From NCBI GenBank assembly GCA_016712525.1, contig JADJQX010000001.1, forward strand, positions 310,001-374,000: a stretch of DNA of 64,000 bases. Reading direction: 5' to 3'. This document shows, piece after piece, positions 17,661 to 25,711 of this stretch. The position numbers were made by a program, and so were the translations under genes. The notes beneath the pieces were generated by a model. The model did not search any database. It saw only the letters and a program-made list of their open reading frames with translations, and was not told the DNA's origin. Position 1 is the first letter of the stretch. The number at the start of each line of letters is the position of its first letter. The stretch comes from Myxococcales bacterium (lineage in GTDB: Bacteria > Myxococcota_A > Polyangia > Polyangiales > Polyangiaceae).

Positions 17661-18422
17661 TCAGGGCTTCTGCGCCGCCTTCTTGAGCGGAACGGTCCAG
17701 AGGTAGATGGTGTGGGCGCGGAGCTTGTAGTTCTTCGTGTCCTCGGGCACGCCTTCGCCCTTGTACGCGCTGTAGCCCTCGCCGTTCACGAACTCGGGGG
17801 CCTGGATGGTGACGACCGCGTCCGGGGTGACGCCCTTCATGTCGAAGTCGTGAGAGACGATGCGCGAGCCGGGGCGCAGCTTCTCGAGCTGCGGGATGAG
17901 CTTCACGTTCAGCTCGGGCAAGAGATAGAGCATCACGACGTTGGCGGGCTTGAGGTCGACCGAGAACACGTTCGCCCACTTGATCGACGCGCTGGTCTCG
18001 AGCCCTGCCGCCTTCACGCGCCCTCGCGCCTCGGTCACGCGCGTCGGGTCGATGTCGAAGCCCATCGCCGTAGCGCCACGCTTCGCCGCCCCCACGACGA
18101 TGCGACCATCGCCACATCCGAGGTCGTACACGACGTCGCCCTTCTGCACCTTGGCGACCTCGAGCATCTTCTCGACCACGGCCTGGGGCGTCGGAACGTA
18201 GACGATGTCGACGCGCGGGTCCTTCTCCCACGCGAGCTTCGCCTCGGCCTCGAGCGGATCGCCTGCGTCGGCGGTCGCGCTGCTCGCGGCGCTGCTCGGC
18301 GCCGAAGGAGCCGCGGACGCGACCGGGGCCACCGAGGCCGTCCCGGGGGCCGGGGCCGACGAGGGCGCGGTGCGAGAGCAGGCGACGAGAGCGAGGAGGG
18401 CGAGAGTCGCAGGGCGGCGCAT
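17661..18422 (-). CDS. SAM-dependent methyltransferase with a lipoprotein signal
   Basis: 253 aa from ATG 18422. The protein starts with a lipoprotein-type signal (LALLALVACSRT), then an Ala/Ser/Pro linker, then a class I methyltransferase core: VYVPTPQAVVEKML, motif I VVYDLGCGDGRIVVGAAKRG, acidic loop GFDIDP, and VVMLYLLPELN. Signal-bearing members of this family are known in other proteobacteria, but the source of SAM outside the cytoplasm is unexplained. It is divergent from the membrane protein at 18632. A start at 18464 would bury the signal. Confidence 0.87.
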   Translation of the reverse strand: MRRPATLALLALVACSRTAPSSAPAPGTASVAPVASAAPSAPSSAASSATADAGDPLEAEAKLAWEKDPRVDIVYVPTPQAVVEKMLEVAKVQKGDVVYDLGCGDGRIVVGAAKRGATAMGFDIDPTRVTEARGRVKAAGLETSASIKWANVFSVDLKPANVVMLYLLPELNVKLIPQLEKLRPGSRIVSHDFDMKGVTPDAVVTIQAPEFVNGEGYSAYKGEGVPEDTKNYKLRAHTIYLWTVPLKKAAQKP

Positions 18423-18631
18423 GGAAAAAGAACGTACCGCGAGCCACGAGCCGCCGTCACCCACGCACTTCGCGCCCCACGGAGCGTCCAGGGCGCGAGG
18501 CTGCCGCGAGCGCCTCGAATAGGAAAAGAGGCGGATCCTCGACTCGTCGTCTGTCTACGATCCGAGAGAAACGTCGATGGGGGAGAGCGCGTGGGTCGAG
18601 CGGTCCTCTCGCTCGGTGGTAGCCTGAGGTC

Positions 18632-19162
18632 GTGGCTGACCCTTCTCCCCCTCGTTCGTCGAAGAACCCGGCCGGCGCCATCGTCGCCGGCATCGTCATC
18701 TTCGGTGGCATCATCGCGGCCTTGGCGAGCCACTATTTGGGCCCCAAAGGCGAGCGCGTCGGCGAGCTCGACCTCGTGAAGGCCTCGTCGGTCCCTCTGG
18801 AGCTGACGACCCCGCGTACGCTCAACTTTCGCCTCGACGTGACCGTCGTCACGGGGCCGCAAGGGAGCTCGCGCTCGGCGCGCGACGCCGTCTACGAGAA
18901 GCTAGCGGCCTCGAGCATCACGGTCTCGGACACCGTCCCCAAAGGGTCCCCTGCACGGGAGACGACCTGCGCCGCGTTCGATGGCAAGTCCACCTCGGCG
19001 AGCAGCTCCACGAACGAGGTCGAGATCCACGGGATCCCCGTCGTCTGCTCCCTCGCGCTCCCGGCTGGTCACCATGACCTCACGGCCAAGGTCGCCTGGG
19101 CGAAGGACCTCCAGGTCCGCTCCGCGACGCTCGAAGTGCGGAGCGAGCCTGCCCGCGAGTGA
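18632..19162 (+). CDS. Single-pass membrane protein of unknown function
   Basis: 176 aa, GTG start. Residues ~13-34 form one transmembrane helix (GAIVAGIVIFGGIIAALASH). The outer part of ~140 residues looks beta-rich and has two Cys (TTCAAFDG, VVCSLAL) that may be disulfide-linked. No family recognised. It precedes the FHA gene by 51 bp on the same strand. Confidence 0.65.
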   Translation: MADPSPPRSSKNPAGAIVAGIVIFGGIIAALASHYLGPKGERVGELDLVKASSVPLELTTPRTLNFRLDVTVVTGPQGSSRSARDAVYEKLAASSITVSDTVPKGSPARETTCAAFDGKSTSASSSTNEVEIHGIPVVCSLALPAGHHDLTAKVAWAKDLQVRSATLEVRSEPARE

Positions 19163-19213
19163 GCGCACGGGCGCGCCCGTCGTGGTAGGTCTCTCGACGG
19201 GGAGAGAGCCGAC

Positions 19214-20326
19214 ATGCCAGCTGCGCTTCGCAACCGCCAGACCGAGCAGCGCTATGCCTTGGACCCGACGCACTCGTTCGTGATCGGGCGCTCCCAAGTC
19301 GCTCAGCTCCGCATCACCAACGGAGAGGTGGCTCCCCGGCATACCTTCATGGAGGCTCGTCCTGCGGCGAACGGCGTGTCCTGGTGGGTGTGGGACGGAG
19401 GCTCCACCAACGGCACTCGACTGAACGGCCAGCGCCTCGACTTCGAGCCGGTCGCCCTGCAGCCGGGCGACGAGATCGAGCTCCCGGGAGACGTGGTGTT
19501 CGTGTTCGACGCCGACATCGCCACACCTTCCCCCGCACGCACGCCGCCACTCCCGCTCGAGCCGCCGGCCGAGGTGCTGCGGCAGGTCGCGCTCGAGCTC
19601 CTCGAGCCGGTCGTCATCCGAGGAGACTACCGCGCGTCGCCGCTCGGCCACGAGGTCCGCGCGGCGGTTCGTCGAGCAGCGGAGGGCCCGATCGACCGCA
19701 CGCTCGCCGAGGCCCTTGCAGCCGTTCAAGCCCTCGATGGGCTCGACCGTGGAGACGTGGTGGGCGCCTTTCGAAGCCTCCTTTCCGAGCTGGATCGTGA
19801 GCAACCGCCTGGCCATCGCTACGTTCGATTGACTCAGTACCTCGTGGCCGTCTCTCCGGACGAAGCCGGCACGGTCCTGTGTCGGCGTGTCTGCGAGCGG
19901 CTCGAAGCCGGTGGAGACGCAGTACCCTACGCCTCCTTGCTGGGGGCGAGCGCACACGAGCCTTCGCTCCACGAGGTGCTCCACCGCGCCGCTGCGCTCC
20001 GCGATCGAGGGCACGTCGTGGCCCGGGAGGTGCTTCGGGAGCTGGCCCGTACCGACCCGAGCCCGTGGTGGAACCTGCTGTGCGAGCACCGCTATCCGGC
20101 ACCTCTCGACGCCCCGTCCGCGGCCCCCGAAGGGTGCGACACCTTGCCTGCGCGTGTGGCGCAAGCGGTTCGCGCGGGCACGAGTGATCCCGACGCCGGC
20201 CTGGTCGCCGAGGTCGTCCAGCAGCTCCGAGCGACGGCCGTGAGCGACGTGGACAAACGATCGGCGCTGCGATCCTTGCTCCAAGATCTCACCGGACAGC
20301 GGCCTCCCGCGGGTCGGAGGTTCTGA
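19214..20326 (+). CDS. FHA-domain protein
   Basis: 370 aa. The FHA domain occupies about residues 10-100, with the conserved SFVIGRSQ, R-H pair (APRHTFME) and the DGGSTNGTRLNG signature that binds phosphothreonine. The remaining ~260 residues are helical, with Leu/Ala-rich segments I cannot assign. FHA proteins read out Ser/Thr kinase activity, and a kinase gene starts 96 bp downstream (20423), so it is a plausible phospho-dependent partner of that kinase. A GGGGAGA Shine-Dalgarno-like site precedes the ATG. Confidence 0.88.
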   Translation: MPAALRNRQTEQRYALDPTHSFVIGRSQVAQLRITNGEVAPRHTFMEARPAANGVSWWVWDGGSTNGTRLNGQRLDFEPVALQPGDEIELPGDVVFVFDADIATPSPARTPPLPLEPPAEVLRQVALELLEPVVIRGDYRASPLGHEVRAAVRRAAEGPIDRTLAEALAAVQALDGLDRGDVVGAFRSLLSELDREQPPGHRYVRLTQYLVAVSPDEAGTVLCRRVCERLEAGGDAVPYASLLGASAHEPSLHEVLHRAAALRDRGHVVAREVLRELARTDPSPWWNLLCEHRYPAPLDAPSAAPEGCDTLPARVAQAVRAGTSDPDAGLVAEVVQQLRATAVSDVDKRSALRSLLQDLTGQRPPAGRRF

Positions 20327-20422
20327 CCCGGTCTCGGCGACCCGTCGGCGCCGCAGGAAGCGCCGCGAGAGTGGGCGTGCGGCAGCGCGGCACGCGGGCC
20401 CAGCTTCGGCTATTCTCGCCAC

Positions 20423-22333
20423 GTGGCCCCCTCCCCGCCGCCCACGCGACTCTGCCCACGCTGCGGCGTAACGTACCCGGGAGACGCCGCGTTCTGCCCC
20501 GCCGACGGCACGGCCCTCACGAGCCCACGCAAAGAAGACCCGTACCTCGGCACGGTGGTCGGGAAAGACGTCGAGCTCCGCGAGGTGCTCGGCGCGGGCG
20601 CGATGGGCAAGGTGTACCGCGGGCACCAACACGGCACCGGGCGGGACGTCGCGGTCAAGATCCTCCACGACGAGCTCAGCGGGCGCTCGCAGCTCGTGCA
20701 GCGCTTCTACCGCGAGGCCAAGATCGCCGGCCGCCTGCGGCACCCTCACGTGGTCGAGGTGTACTTTACAGGAGACATCCCGAACGCGACTCCGCCCGCC
20801 TCGTACATCGTCATGGAGTTCTTGGAGGGTCGAAACCTCCAGCAAGAGCTCGTGGCGTGCGGAGGCAAGGTCCCGCTCGAGAGGGCCATCGGGCTCGTCC
20901 TCCAGATGTGCGACGCCGTCGGCGAGGGGCACCGCCAAGGGATCGTGCACCGCGATCTGAAACCCGAGAACGTGATGCTCGCGCGGCGGGAGGGGCGCTC
21001 GCGGGACTTCGTGAAGGTCCTCGATTTTGGCATCGCGCGCGCGAGCTTGCCCAACGAGTCGATGGAGACCGCGGCGGGGGCGGTGTTCGGCACGGCGAGG
21101 TACATCTCGCCGGAGGGGGCGCAGGGGCTCACCGCCACGCCCGCGAGCGACGTGTACTCCCTCGCCGTGATGCTCTATCAGCTCCTCTCGGGCAAGACCC
21201 CGTTCGACGCCGAGGGCACGGTGGGCCTGCTCTTGAAGCACGTCCACGAGCTCCCTCCTCCTCTCGCGAGCCTCCCGGGGTGCGAGGGCCTCCCCATGCC
21301 CGTGTGCAACCTCGTAATGGCGTGCCTCGACAAATCTCCCGAGAAGCGGCCCGCCGACGGCCGTTCGCTGGGCGCGGCGCTCGTGCGCGCGGCGCGAGAG
21401 GCAGGGCTCGTGATCGCCGGCGCCGATCGCTTCGACGAGCACCACGAGACGGCCGAGCCCCCGCTCGTGCGCCCCTCCGGCGCAGCGTTCGTCGCCCCCA
21501 CCCTCGACGACGCGACGCCACCACCCGCAGAGCCACCCCGCCCAGCTCCTTCGCCCGAGCCCTCACTCCCCGTGAGCGCGAGCCCGAAGGTGGCTGGCAA
21601 GATCGCCATCGCGCTCGGCGCGTTCGTGGCGGGCGTCGCCATCATGGGTGGCGTCATGCACCGCATGACCCCCGAGCCCGCCGCCGCGAGCCCCGAGGAC
21701 GAGCGGAAGGAGCTCATCGAGCGCACGCGCATGGCGCTGAGCGATGGCCACTACATGGCGCCGCCGGGGAACAACGTGAACGAGCTCACGGCGGCTGGGC
21801 TCAAGAAGTGGCCAAAGGACTCGGACATCCGGCGCCTTCGCTCCGAAGCGGGCCAGGAGCTCGTCACCATGGCCATGACCGAGCGCGGGTCGGGCGACGT
21901 CGTCGGGGCGCGCAACCACGCGCGCGAGGCCACCACGCTCGACCCGACGGACAACTCGGCCAAGCTCCTCGCCGCGCAGCTCGACGACGACCTCAAGGCG
22001 ATCGCCGCGGGGCCCGGCGCCACGACAGGCGCCCCGAGGCTCGTCTTCGAGGCACCGCGTGTCATCAAGGCCGGGAACGCCATCGAGCTCTTCTGCCGGG
22101 TCGTGCCGGGCAGCGCGGGAGCCAAAGCGAAGATCGGCGCCGCCCGCATCTCGCTCGCGCCCACCCACGATCCGAAGGCGGAGGTGACCGTATCGATCAC
22201 GAGCACCGACCCCGCGAACATACGAGCCCGCGCCACGGCCCCCAAGGCGCTCGGCACGCTCGACCTCGTCTTCGAGACCACGGTGGACGGCGTGACCGTG
22301 CGCGCCATCCGGGATCTCGACGTCATCCCCTGA
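20423..22333 (+). CDS. Membrane-anchored Ser/Thr protein kinase with N-terminal zinc ribbon
   Basis: 636 aa, GTG start. N-terminal zinc-ribbon motif (C11, C14, C25). Kinase domain ~48-330: GAGAMGKVY loop, Lys79, HRDLKPEN with Asp168, DFG at 191-193. The activation segment reads ISPEGAQG rather than the usual SPEQARG, a small departure. A linker rich in Pro leads to one transmembrane helix at about 390-413, then an extracytoplasmic region of ~220 residues. The last ~90 residues look like a beta-sandwich. The zinc ribbon echoes the kinase at 674. It follows the FHA gene. Confidence 0.92.
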   Translation: MAPSPPPTRLCPRCGVTYPGDAAFCPADGTALTSPRKEDPYLGTVVGKDVELREVLGAGAMGKVYRGHQHGTGRDVAVKILHDELSGRSQLVQRFYREAKIAGRLRHPHVVEVYFTGDIPNATPPASYIVMEFLEGRNLQQELVACGGKVPLERAIGLVLQMCDAVGEGHRQGIVHRDLKPENVMLARREGRSRDFVKVLDFGIARASLPNESMETAAGAVFGTARYISPEGAQGLTATPASDVYSLAVMLYQLLSGKTPFDAEGTVGLLLKHVHELPPPLASLPGCEGLPMPVCNLVMACLDKSPEKRPADGRSLGAALVRAAREAGLVIAGADRFDEHHETAEPPLVRPSGAAFVAPTLDDATPPPAEPPRPAPSPEPSLPVSASPKVAGKIAIALGAFVAGVAIMGGVMHRMTPEPAAASPEDERKELIERTRMALSDGHYMAPPGNNVNELTAAGLKKWPKDSDIRRLRSEAGQELVTMAMTERGSGDVVGARNHAREATTLDPTDNSAKLLAAQLDDDLKAIAAGPGATTGAPRLVFEAPRVIKAGNAIELFCRVVPGSAGAKAKIGAARISLAPTHDPKAEVTVSITSTDPANIRARATAPKALGTLDLVFETTVDGVTVRAIRDLDVIP

Positions 22334-22421
22334 CGAGGCTCGAAACCTCAAACCTTTCGGCAGGTTGGCCACTGCAAGGAAGTGGGCCGCGGCGCGCACG
22401 GCGTGCCAAAGTCCTCGATCG

Positions 22422-23171
22422 ATGAACGCCGTGGCCAACGACGCGGAGAAGATCTCCGACAAGCCCGGGGCGTGGGTCGACCTGGGCCTCACGCTGCCCA
22501 TCTTCGTCATCTACCACCTGTCCGTGATCTTCCTCGACGTGAAGAACGCGACGGACATGGTGACGAGCCACCTCTTCCGCCTGGCCGACGGGAGCACGTC
22601 GTCGTACGTCGGGATCACGCTCGCCATCGGCATCGTGTTCGCGGGGGTGTTCGCGTTCCTCGGGCGGGGACATGCGTTCGAGCCCTGGAAGTTCGCGCAG
22701 ATCGCCTTCGAGGGCGTGCTCTACGCGGTGCTCATGCGCCTCGCGGCCGGCGCGCTCATGCAGCGCGTCTTCGCGGGCAACATCCACGAAGAGACGCGCT
22801 TCGTCGGGTTCGTCATGTCCCTCGGCGCGGGGTTCTACGAGGAGCTCGCGTTCCGGGTGGTGCTCTACGGCGCCGGCGCCAAGCTGCTCGTCTTCATGTT
22901 CTCGAACGAGAAGGTGTCGCTCGTCGAGCCGGGCAAGGGCACCTTGAGCCTCTCCTCGGTGGGCGTGATGCTCGGGTGGGCCGTCGTGGCGTCGGCGATC
23001 TTCAGCGGCTTCCACTACGTGGGCCCCCTCGGAGACTCGTTCAAGATGGCCTCGTTCGCGTTCCGGATGTTCCTCGGCCTCGCGCTGACGCTCGTCTACG
23101 CGACGCGCGGGTTCGCGGCCGCCGTGTGGACCCACGCCGTGTACGACATCTGGGTGCTCGTCTTCCGGTGA
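22422..23171 (+). CDS. CPBP-family intramembrane metalloprotease
   Basis: 249 aa from ATG 22422. About six to eight hydrophobic helices. The CPBP (Abi) motifs are present in order: motif 1 FYEELAFRVVLYG with the Glu-Glu-x-x-x-Arg signature, motif 2 FSGFHYVG, and motif 3 THAVYDIW. Family members include Rce1-like CAAX proteases and bacteriocin self-immunity proteins. The gene lies between a kinase and a PNGase F-like lipoprotein on the same strand. Its substrate is unknown. Another intramembrane protease of a different family (PrsW) is encoded 1.2 kb away. Confidence 0.92.
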   Translation: MNAVANDAEKISDKPGAWVDLGLTLPIFVIYHLSVIFLDVKNATDMVTSHLFRLADGSTSSYVGITLAIGIVFAGVFAFLGRGHAFEPWKFAQIAFEGVLYAVLMRLAAGALMQRVFAGNIHEETRFVGFVMSLGAGFYEELAFRVVLYGAGAKLLVFMFSNEKVSLVEPGKGTLSLSSVGVMLGWAVVASAIFSGFHYVGPLGDSFKMASFAFRMFLGLALTLVYATRGFAAAVWTHAVYDIWVLVFR

Positions 23172-23194
23172 ACGTGCGCCGAAACGCGCGTACG

Positions 23195-24298
23195 ATGAGA
23201 CCGATGCGACGCCTCGCCCTCTCCCTCCCGACGGCGCTCCTCCTCGCGACCGCGTGTGGCACGTCCTCGGGACCTGCCCCCGCAGAGCCCCCGCTCGCCG
23301 ACGCCGGCCCGGCCCCGGGCACGAAGGTGCAAGATACACCTATTACGCGCGCGCGCATCGGCTCGAAGGCCGAGGAGGCCGACTTCCACGTCACGAAGGG
23401 CAACGTCTCTCTCGACGGCAAGTACGAGAAGGTGCTCCTCGTGCTCGATCTCGAGTCGCCGTGTTTCCCGTTCGACAAATGGAAGGACGAGCCGCCGCCT
23501 CCAGGGCACAACTGGCCGGCCTCGTGCGACGCGTTCGATCGCAACTTCGAGACGGCCCTCTTCGACCCGAGCAAACCCGACGCCCCCGGCCTCGAGCTCG
23601 TGCGCGCCATCACGCCCTTCGGCGGCCCCCTGCACGTCGAAGAGGACGTGACCGACATATGGAACGGCCTCGACGGCCCGCGCGAGCTGCGCGTCCGCAT
23701 CACCACCTACTCCGACGGAGCGGGGAAGGTGTCGGGGTCGAACGGCTCGTGGTTCGTGACGGCACGCATCGAGCGCACGTACGGGCCCGCGCCGCGCGAG
23801 GTCCTTGCCGTGACGCCGCTCGTGTACGAGAGCGTCAAGGCCGCCGCGCCCTCTCGCTCGATCCCTTTCGACGTCCCCGAAGGCTCCTCGGAGACCAAGG
23901 TGCGCTACCGCGTGACGGGGCACGGCGGGCAGATCGAACAAGGTGCAGAATGCAGGCAACCGGCCGACGAGTTCTGCAAGCGCGAGCACACGATCGGGTT
24001 CGACGGCGGGGCGAAGACCGCGCTCACGCCCTGGCGAAACGACTGCCGCACCCTCTGCACCGTGAAGCACTACAAGGGCAACGGGCTCGACCTCGACTAC
24101 TGCGCCGAGAACCCCTGTGGCGCCCAAGCAAGCGTGCGCGCCTCCCGCGCCAACTGGTGCCCGGGCTCCGTGACGCCTCCCACCGAGCACCTCCTCGAGG
24201 GGAGCACGAAGGGGCGCCACACGTTCGACTTCTCCATCGCCAAGATCGCCCCCGAAGGGTCTTGGAGCGTATCGGCGACGGCGTTCTCGTACCGCTGA
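23195..24298 (+). CDS. Lipoprotein with peptide-N-glycosidase F-like domain
   Basis: 367 aa from ATG 23195 (ATG 23204 also possible). Lipoprotein signal LLLATACGTS. The body resembles the jelly-roll of PNGase F: CFPFDKWKDE, then ITPFGGPLHVEEDVTD and ELRVRITTYSDG, as in the N- and C-terminal halves of that enzyme family. A Cys-rich stretch (ECRQPADEFC, DCRTLCTVKHY, YCAENPCG) lies in the last third. PNGase F removes N-glycans from glycoproteins; whether the catalytic acids are kept is not certain from inspection. It begins 23 bp after the CPBP gene. Confidence 0.75.
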   Translation: MRPMRRLALSLPTALLLATACGTSSGPAPAEPPLADAGPAPGTKVQDTPITRARIGSKAEEADFHVTKGNVSLDGKYEKVLLVLDLESPCFPFDKWKDEPPPPGHNWPASCDAFDRNFETALFDPSKPDAPGLELVRAITPFGGPLHVEEDVTDIWNGLDGPRELRVRITTYSDGAGKVSGSNGSWFVTARIERTYGPAPREVLAVTPLVYESVKAAAPSRSIPFDVPEGSSETKVRYRVTGHGGQIEQGAECRQPADEFCKREHTIGFDGGAKTALTPWRNDCRTLCTVKHYKGNGLDLDYCAENPCGAQASVRASRANWCPGSVTPPTEHLLEGSTKGRHTFDFSIAKIAPEGSWSVSATAFSYR

Positions 24299-24325
24299 GA
24301 CGCGCCGCATCGCCTCACCCAAAAA

Positions 24326-24363
24326 GCACAGCCGGCGGTGCTTCGAGGCACAGCCGGCTGTGC
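24326..24363. repeat. Two 16-bp palindromes at 22-bp period (second locus)
   Basis: Units GCACAGCCGGCGGTGC (24326-24341) and the perfect palindrome GCACAGCCGGCTGTGC (24348-24363) match the array at 16427-16486 in sequence and period. Here they sit in the 90-bp gap between the stops of two convergent genes, where a hairpin could end transcription from both sides. The other locus is in a divergent gap, so termination cannot be the only explanation. Confidence 0.88.
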
Positions 24364-24388
24364 TTCTCGGGCGGGGCGCGAAGGACAG

Positions 24389-25699
24389 CTACGGACGGCG
24401 GAAGGGCCCTTGGTTCGGGCTCCACGGCTGCGGCTGGGGGAGCTGCCGACGCAGCGACTGGGACATCTCGCCACGGTACTTCGCGAGGTCTTGCCGGAGC
24501 GGGACGACGAAGTCGGCGCTGATGGTCGCCTTGCGCGCGCGGGTGGCGCGGCCGGTGTGCCATTTCGAGAGCGCGAGGCGAGCCGCCGCGTCCACGAAAC
24601 GCCGGCCCGGTGCGCCGCCCCACGAGAACGTGGCCTTGATGTGCGCGATGGGGGACGTCACGAGCAAGAGCTCCTGCGGCGTGAGGTTGCCGAGCAAGAC
24701 CTCGTCCTCCAAGTTCGAGCGGATGATCTTCCCCTTTCGCATCACGAGCCACAAAAGAAGGCCAAAGAACGCGATGACGAAGAGGAACCACAAGGGCAAC
24801 ATCAAGAGCGGGAGCATGTTCGACAGCGTGGCCGACGTGTTCCACACGCAGTGCAGGAACACCGCCCCGCAGTAGCCGGCGAAGGGCGCGAACCACTTCA
24901 CCCAGCCCTTCTCGGTCTCGCGCGCGATGCCGAAGCCGATGCCCGTCATCGACGTGTAGAGCGGGTGGCCCCACGGGGCGAGCACACCACGAATGACGAA
25001 CGTGGCGGCGAGCGCGCCGTCGTGGCCCATGGCGAGCTCGGCCTTCGCGGCGCGCCCATAGTAGATGATGTTCTCGATCGCGGCGAACCCGAGCGCGGCG
25101 AACGTGGCGTACACGATGCCGTCGACGATGCCGTCGAACTCACGCCGGGCGAAATAGAACACGCCGAACACCGCGAGCGCCTTGGCGAACTCTTCGACGA
25201 CGGGCGCGCTGATGCACGCGCCGACCACGTCCCCGGCCTCGGGCCCCGCGATACCGGCGGCGATGCCTCCGACGACCGTGTTGATCAACGCCGAGAAGCC
25301 GCACGCCGCGATGCCACCCCACAAAAGGCACATCGTGAGCGCCCACACCGGCTCGGGGTCGTACCGGTCGACCACCCACGGGACCCACAAGTAGATGACG
25401 AGCGGCGGCAGCGCGAGCACGGCGCCCGTCCCCATCGCGTAGTACTCGAGGCCCGGGTCCTTCGAGAAGAGCGGCGGGATCAGGAACATGGCGAAGAGCA
25501 ACACCCCGCCGATGAGCATGCCGAGCACGTAGAGCACGATGCCCGCGATCTTTCGCGAGCGCTCCGGGTCCGCTTTTTTCATGGGCGGCGGCTGCGGGGG
25601 CGGATAGCCCTGCTGCTGCGGCGAGTACTGCCCCTGCGGTCCATACCCTTGTTGGGGGTAGCCCGGGCGTCCCCCGGGGTGCATCGGATATCCGGCCAT
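24389..25699 (-). CDS. PrsW-family intramembrane metalloprotease
   Basis: 436 aa. Starts with a Gly/Pro/Gln/Tyr-rich tail of ~40 residues, then about eight to nine transmembrane helices. PrsW motifs: APVVEEFAKALAVF (two catalytic Glu), DGIVDGIVYATFAALGFAAI followed by ENIIY, GHPLYTSMTGIGFG and HCVWN. In Bacillus, PrsW starts cleavage of the anti-sigma factor RsiW; other members cleave other membrane substrates. A cytosolic C-terminal part of ~100 residues follows. Same strand and 12 bp after the TPR/peptidase gene, so the two probably form an operon. Confidence 0.92.
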   Translation of the reverse strand: MAGYPMHPGGRPGYPQQGYGPQGQYSPQQQGYPPPQPPPMKKADPERSRKIAGIVLYVLGMLIGGVLLFAMFLIPPLFSKDPGLEYYAMGTGAVLALPPLVIYLWVPWVVDRYDPEPVWALTMCLLWGGIAACGFSALINTVVGGIAAGIAGPEAGDVVGACISAPVVEEFAKALAVFGVFYFARREFDGIVDGIVYATFAALGFAAIENIIYYGRAAKAELAMGHDGALAATFVIRGVLAPWGHPLYTSMTGIGFGIARETEKGWVKWFAPFAGYCGAVFLHCVWNTSATLSNMLPLLMLPLWFLFVIAFFGLLLWLVMRKGKIIRSNLEDEVLLGNLTPQELLLVTSPIAHIKATFSWGGAPGRRFVDAAARLALSKWHTGRATRARKATISADFVVPLRQDLAKYRGEMSQSLRRQLPQPQPWSPNQGPFRRP

Positions 25700-25711
25700 G
25701 ATGGGTCGATC

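Noticed and set aside
20423..22333. Kinase as a pseudokinase because the activation segment reads SPEGAQG
   Set aside because: The Lys, HRD and DFG residues are all present, so loss of activity is not supported.
24326..24363. Ordinary bidirectional terminator between convergent genes
   Set aside because: The same palindromes at the same period occur at 16427-16486 in a divergent gap, and there are no T-runs, so termination alone does not explain them.
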